Of a stretch of DNA of 64,000 nt, positions 62,160-64,000 are shown piece after piece (the stretch's first letter is position 1; every line of letters starts with the position of its first letter). Where the stretch lies: positions 24,849 through 88,848 of the forward strand of contig JAHRYV010000006.1 of assembly GCA_020621965.1 (NCBI GenBank), in the 5' to 3' direction. Source of the stretch: Curvibacter sp. Its GTDB lineage: Bacteria; Pseudomonadota; Gammaproteobacteria; Burkholderiales; Burkholderiaceae_C. The notes beneath the pieces are model-generated. The model searched no databases. It was not told the origin of the DNA and saw only the letters and a program-made list of their open reading frames with translations. The position numbers were made by a program, and so were the translations under genes.

Positions 62160-63770
62160 ATGAATGGCGTAGACGCTCCCCTGCCGACGCGGCGCGCCGA
62201 TCTGCTGGCGCGCCTGGCCGAGCCACGCACCTGGGACCTGGCCGTGGTGGGCGGCGGCGCCACCGGCCTGGGCGTGGCGCTGGATGCCGCGGCGCGCGGC
62301 CTGTCCGTGGTGCTGCTGGATTCGCATGATTTCGCCGGCGGCACGTCCTCGCGTTCGACCAAGCTGTTGCACGGCGGCGTGCGTTACCTGGCCCAGGGCA
62401 ATCTCTCGCTGGTGCGCGAGGCGCTGCACGAGCGCAGCACGGTGCTGCACAACGCGCCGCACCTGGCCTCGCCCCTGGCCTTTGTCATGCCGTCCTACGC
62501 CTGGTGGCAGACGCCCTTCTACGGCATCGGGCTCAAGCTCTACGACCTGCTGGCCGGGCGTGCCGGTCTGGGCCCCACCGCCTTGCTGAGCCGCGCGCAG
62601 ACACAGGCGGCGCTGCCCAATCTTCAGCCCGCCGGCCTGTGCGGCGGCGTCTTGTACTGGGACGGTCAGTTCGACGACGCCCGGCTGGCCCTGGCGCTGG
62701 CGCGCACGGCCGCCCGGCAGGGCGCGTTGCTGCTCAACTACTGCGCGGTGACGCAACTGGTTCATGAGGGCGGGCGCGTGGCCGGCCTGGTCTGCCAGGA
62801 CCGCGATAGCGGCCAGGTCATGACGGTGCGGGCCCGCTGCGTTGTCAATGCGGCCGGTGTCTGGGTCGACGCGCTGCGCCAGCAGGATGCGGCGGCCCAG
62901 GGGCGCTCGGTCGGCCCGATGGTGAGACCGAGCCAGGGCGTGCACATGGTGGTCGACCGCTCCTTTCTGCCGGGTGAGCACGCACTGCTGGTGCCGAAGA
63001 CGGCCGACGGTCGGGTGTTGTTTGCCGTGCCCTGGCTGGGCAAGCTGGTGCTGGGCACGACCGACACGCCGCGCAGCGACCTGCCGCGCGAGCCGCGGCC
63101 CCTGCGCGCCGAACTCGACTTCATCCTTGGCGAGGCCGCGCGTTACCTGGCGCGCGCGCCCACCCGCGCCGATGTGAAGAGCATCTGGGTCGGCCTGCGC
63201 CCGCTGGTCCGGCCGGCGGGTGACGATGAGGCCGACACCGGCAGCCTGAGTCGTGAGCACACCGTGCTGGTCAGCGCCACGGGCCTGGTCACGGTGACCG
63301 GCGGCAAGTGGACCACCTACCGCGCCATGGCCGAGGACGTGCTGGCGCGCTGTTTCCAGGCCGGGCTGCTGCCCGAAAAACCGGCCGGGGTGAGCGACCG
63401 GCTCCAACTGGTGGGGGCGGAGCCGGCGGGGGATGCCCCAAGACCGGCGGTGGCCGCTGCCGCGGGCCTTCATATATATGGCAGCGAGCAGGCCCTGCTC
63501 CAGTCCCTGCCGGGGGCCGGGCGGACGCTGGCGCCGGGCCTGGACGAGGCCATGGTGCGGTTTGCAGCCAGATATGAGTATGCGCTAACTGTTGAAGATG
63601 TCCTTGCCAGGCGTTCTCGCCTGCTCTTCCTGGACGCGACCTTGGCGGCAACGCTGGCGCCCCGGGTGGCGGCCATCCTGGCCGAGGAGACCGGGCGGGA
63701 TCCGGCCCTGGCAGACTTCCTGGGTCTGGCTCGGGACTATTTAAGCTGGCCGCCCGAACAAGACGCTTGA
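62160..63770 (+). CDS. glpD: FAD-dependent glycerol-3-phosphate dehydrogenase
   Basis: 536 residues from the ATG at 62160; CAGAGGAG precedes it. It oxidises glycerol-3-phosphate to dihydroxyacetone phosphate at the inner membrane, passing electrons to ubiquinone. FAD motif VVGGGATGLGVALDAAARGLSVVLLD (25-50) and the signature SSRSTKLLHGGVRYLAQ (near 63-79) are intact; the GKLVLGTTDTP and VTVTGGKWTTYRAMAEDV segments are also typical. The last 150 residues are less conserved and drift in base composition. Its stop codon overlaps the -35 box of the rplN promoter. Confidence 0.95.
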   Translation: MNGVDAPLPTRRADLLARLAEPRTWDLAVVGGGATGLGVALDAAARGLSVVLLDSHDFAGGTSSRSTKLLHGGVRYLAQGNLSLVREALHERSTVLHNAPHLASPLAFVMPSYAWWQTPFYGIGLKLYDLLAGRAGLGPTALLSRAQTQAALPNLQPAGLCGGVLYWDGQFDDARLALALARTAARQGALLLNYCAVTQLVHEGGRVAGLVCQDRDSGQVMTVRARCVVNAAGVWVDALRQQDAAAQGRSVGPMVRPSQGVHMVVDRSFLPGEHALLVPKTADGRVLFAVPWLGKLVLGTTDTPRSDLPREPRPLRAELDFILGEAARYLARAPTRADVKSIWVGLRPLVRPAGDDEADTGSLSREHTVLVSATGLVTVTGGKWTTYRAMAEDVLARCFQAGLLPEKPAGVSDRLQLVGAEPAGDAPRPAVAAAAGLHIYGSEQALLQSLPGAGRTLAPGLDEAMVRFAARYEYALTVEDVLARRSRLLFLDATLAATLAPRVAAILAEETGRDPALADFLGLARDYLSWPPEQDA

Positions 63771-63795
63771 CGCTCTGTCAATTCTTTGGCACAAT
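63767..63795 (+). promoter_or_regulatory. Sigma-70 promoter of the rplN operon
   Basis: TTGACG (63767-63772), 17 bases, CACAAT (63790-63795). The -35 overlaps the glpD stop codon. The transcript would have a leader of about 130 bases before rplN, with no clear riboswitch or terminator. Confidence 0.65.
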
Positions 63796-63934
63796 TGCGG
63801 GCTTCGCTTGAAAAAGCTGAAGTTTCTGCCCAGCGGAAGCGGCGTGAGTGGTTCATGCCGGGGACGACGGGCCCAAGACTGACCGGTTGCGTGCCATGCT
63901 GTGGTGCCTCTCGGTGCAAGTTGGGAATATTGAA

Positions 63935-64000
63935 ATGATCCAGACTGAATCTCGGTTAGAAGTCGCCGACAACACCGGCGCGAAGTCCGTTTTGTGCATC
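63935..64000 (+). CDS. rplN: 50S ribosomal protein L14 (first 22 residues, cut by window edge)
   Basis: MIQTESRLEVADNTGAKSVLCI is the well-conserved beginning of L14, which binds 23S rRNA near the L19/L3 bridge of the large subunit. The gene continues outside the window, normally with rplX and rplE. It has its own promoter rather than following rpsQ, as in related Burkholderiales. Confidence 0.95.
   Translation, partial: MIQTESRLEVADNTGAKSVLCI

Overview
The window is a high-GC, gene-dense stretch of a betaproteobacterial chromosome, most likely Burkholderiales and probably Comamonadaceae. Pointers are two Bug-family (tripartite tricarboxylate) receptors, the betaproteobacterial DUF3567 and PhaM proteins, an rplN gene that opens its own ribosomal operon, and a GC-rich intergenic repeat between glpK and glpD of a kind I recognise from Comamonadaceae. 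No rRNA, tRNA, CRISPR array, transposase or integrase was seen. Every stretch between genes is shorter than about 220 bases.

Layout. 1-10 kb: end of a phosphoribosyltransferase-like gene, a Bug receptor, a glcD-lrgA-lrgB operon (glycolate oxidation plus an LrgAB membrane pair), psd, a class-V aminotransferase, purU, cutA, an AbrB-type membrane protein and an ABC solute receptor. 10-14 kb: DUF3567, DUF3108, an IclR regulator divergent from a fumarylacetoacetase-family gene, and an unusual PhnD-rhodanese fusion. 14-20.4 kb: a baeRF-like protein and a DksA-like protein, then a plus-strand copper block of six genes: two DUF2946 leader ORFs, PCu(A)C, a TonB-dependent receptor, a BNR beta-propeller and a thioredoxin-like protein. 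20.4-30.5 kb: GntR regulator divergent from FAH plus Bug, phaM, FIST, sulfide:quinone oxidoreductase with an upstream FNR-type box, an XRE regulator, a CREST-like membrane protein and an MFS-PlsC fusion. 30.5-34 kb: an accessory patch (lipoprotein, two flavin proteins, a gene remnant or gap, a Fic protein with its own palindrome). 34-44 kb: membrane and exported proteins, a P-type ATPase and a KefB/YbaL-type antiporter.

44-47.3 kb holds the second metal-linked system: a small cysteine-containing exported precursor (BufA2/HvfA-like), a DUF692 multinuclear iron enzyme, a DUF2063 partner and a DoxX protein, facing an ECF sigma/anti-sigma pair. I found the same two-part promoter (TGTAAG, 16-17 bases, CGACCAA) in front of both the precursor gene and the sigma gene. 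This makes a self-contained regulated module that probably makes a modified copper-binding peptide.

47.3-64 kb is mostly housekeeping: tgt, fghA, queA, recG (broken by a one-base frameshift at an A5G run), a SPOR protein, an old-yellow-enzyme family oxidoreductase, oxyR with a DyP peroxidase and ubiA, a low-GC lipoprotein, proC, glpK, glpD and the start of rplN.

The best candidates for new biology are the two copper-linked loci: the doubled DUF2946 leader ORFs, whose Cys-X2-Cys and C-terminal RGPP features match those of a copper-sensing leader peptide known in Bordetella, and the sigma-controlled DUF692 module with its matched promoters.
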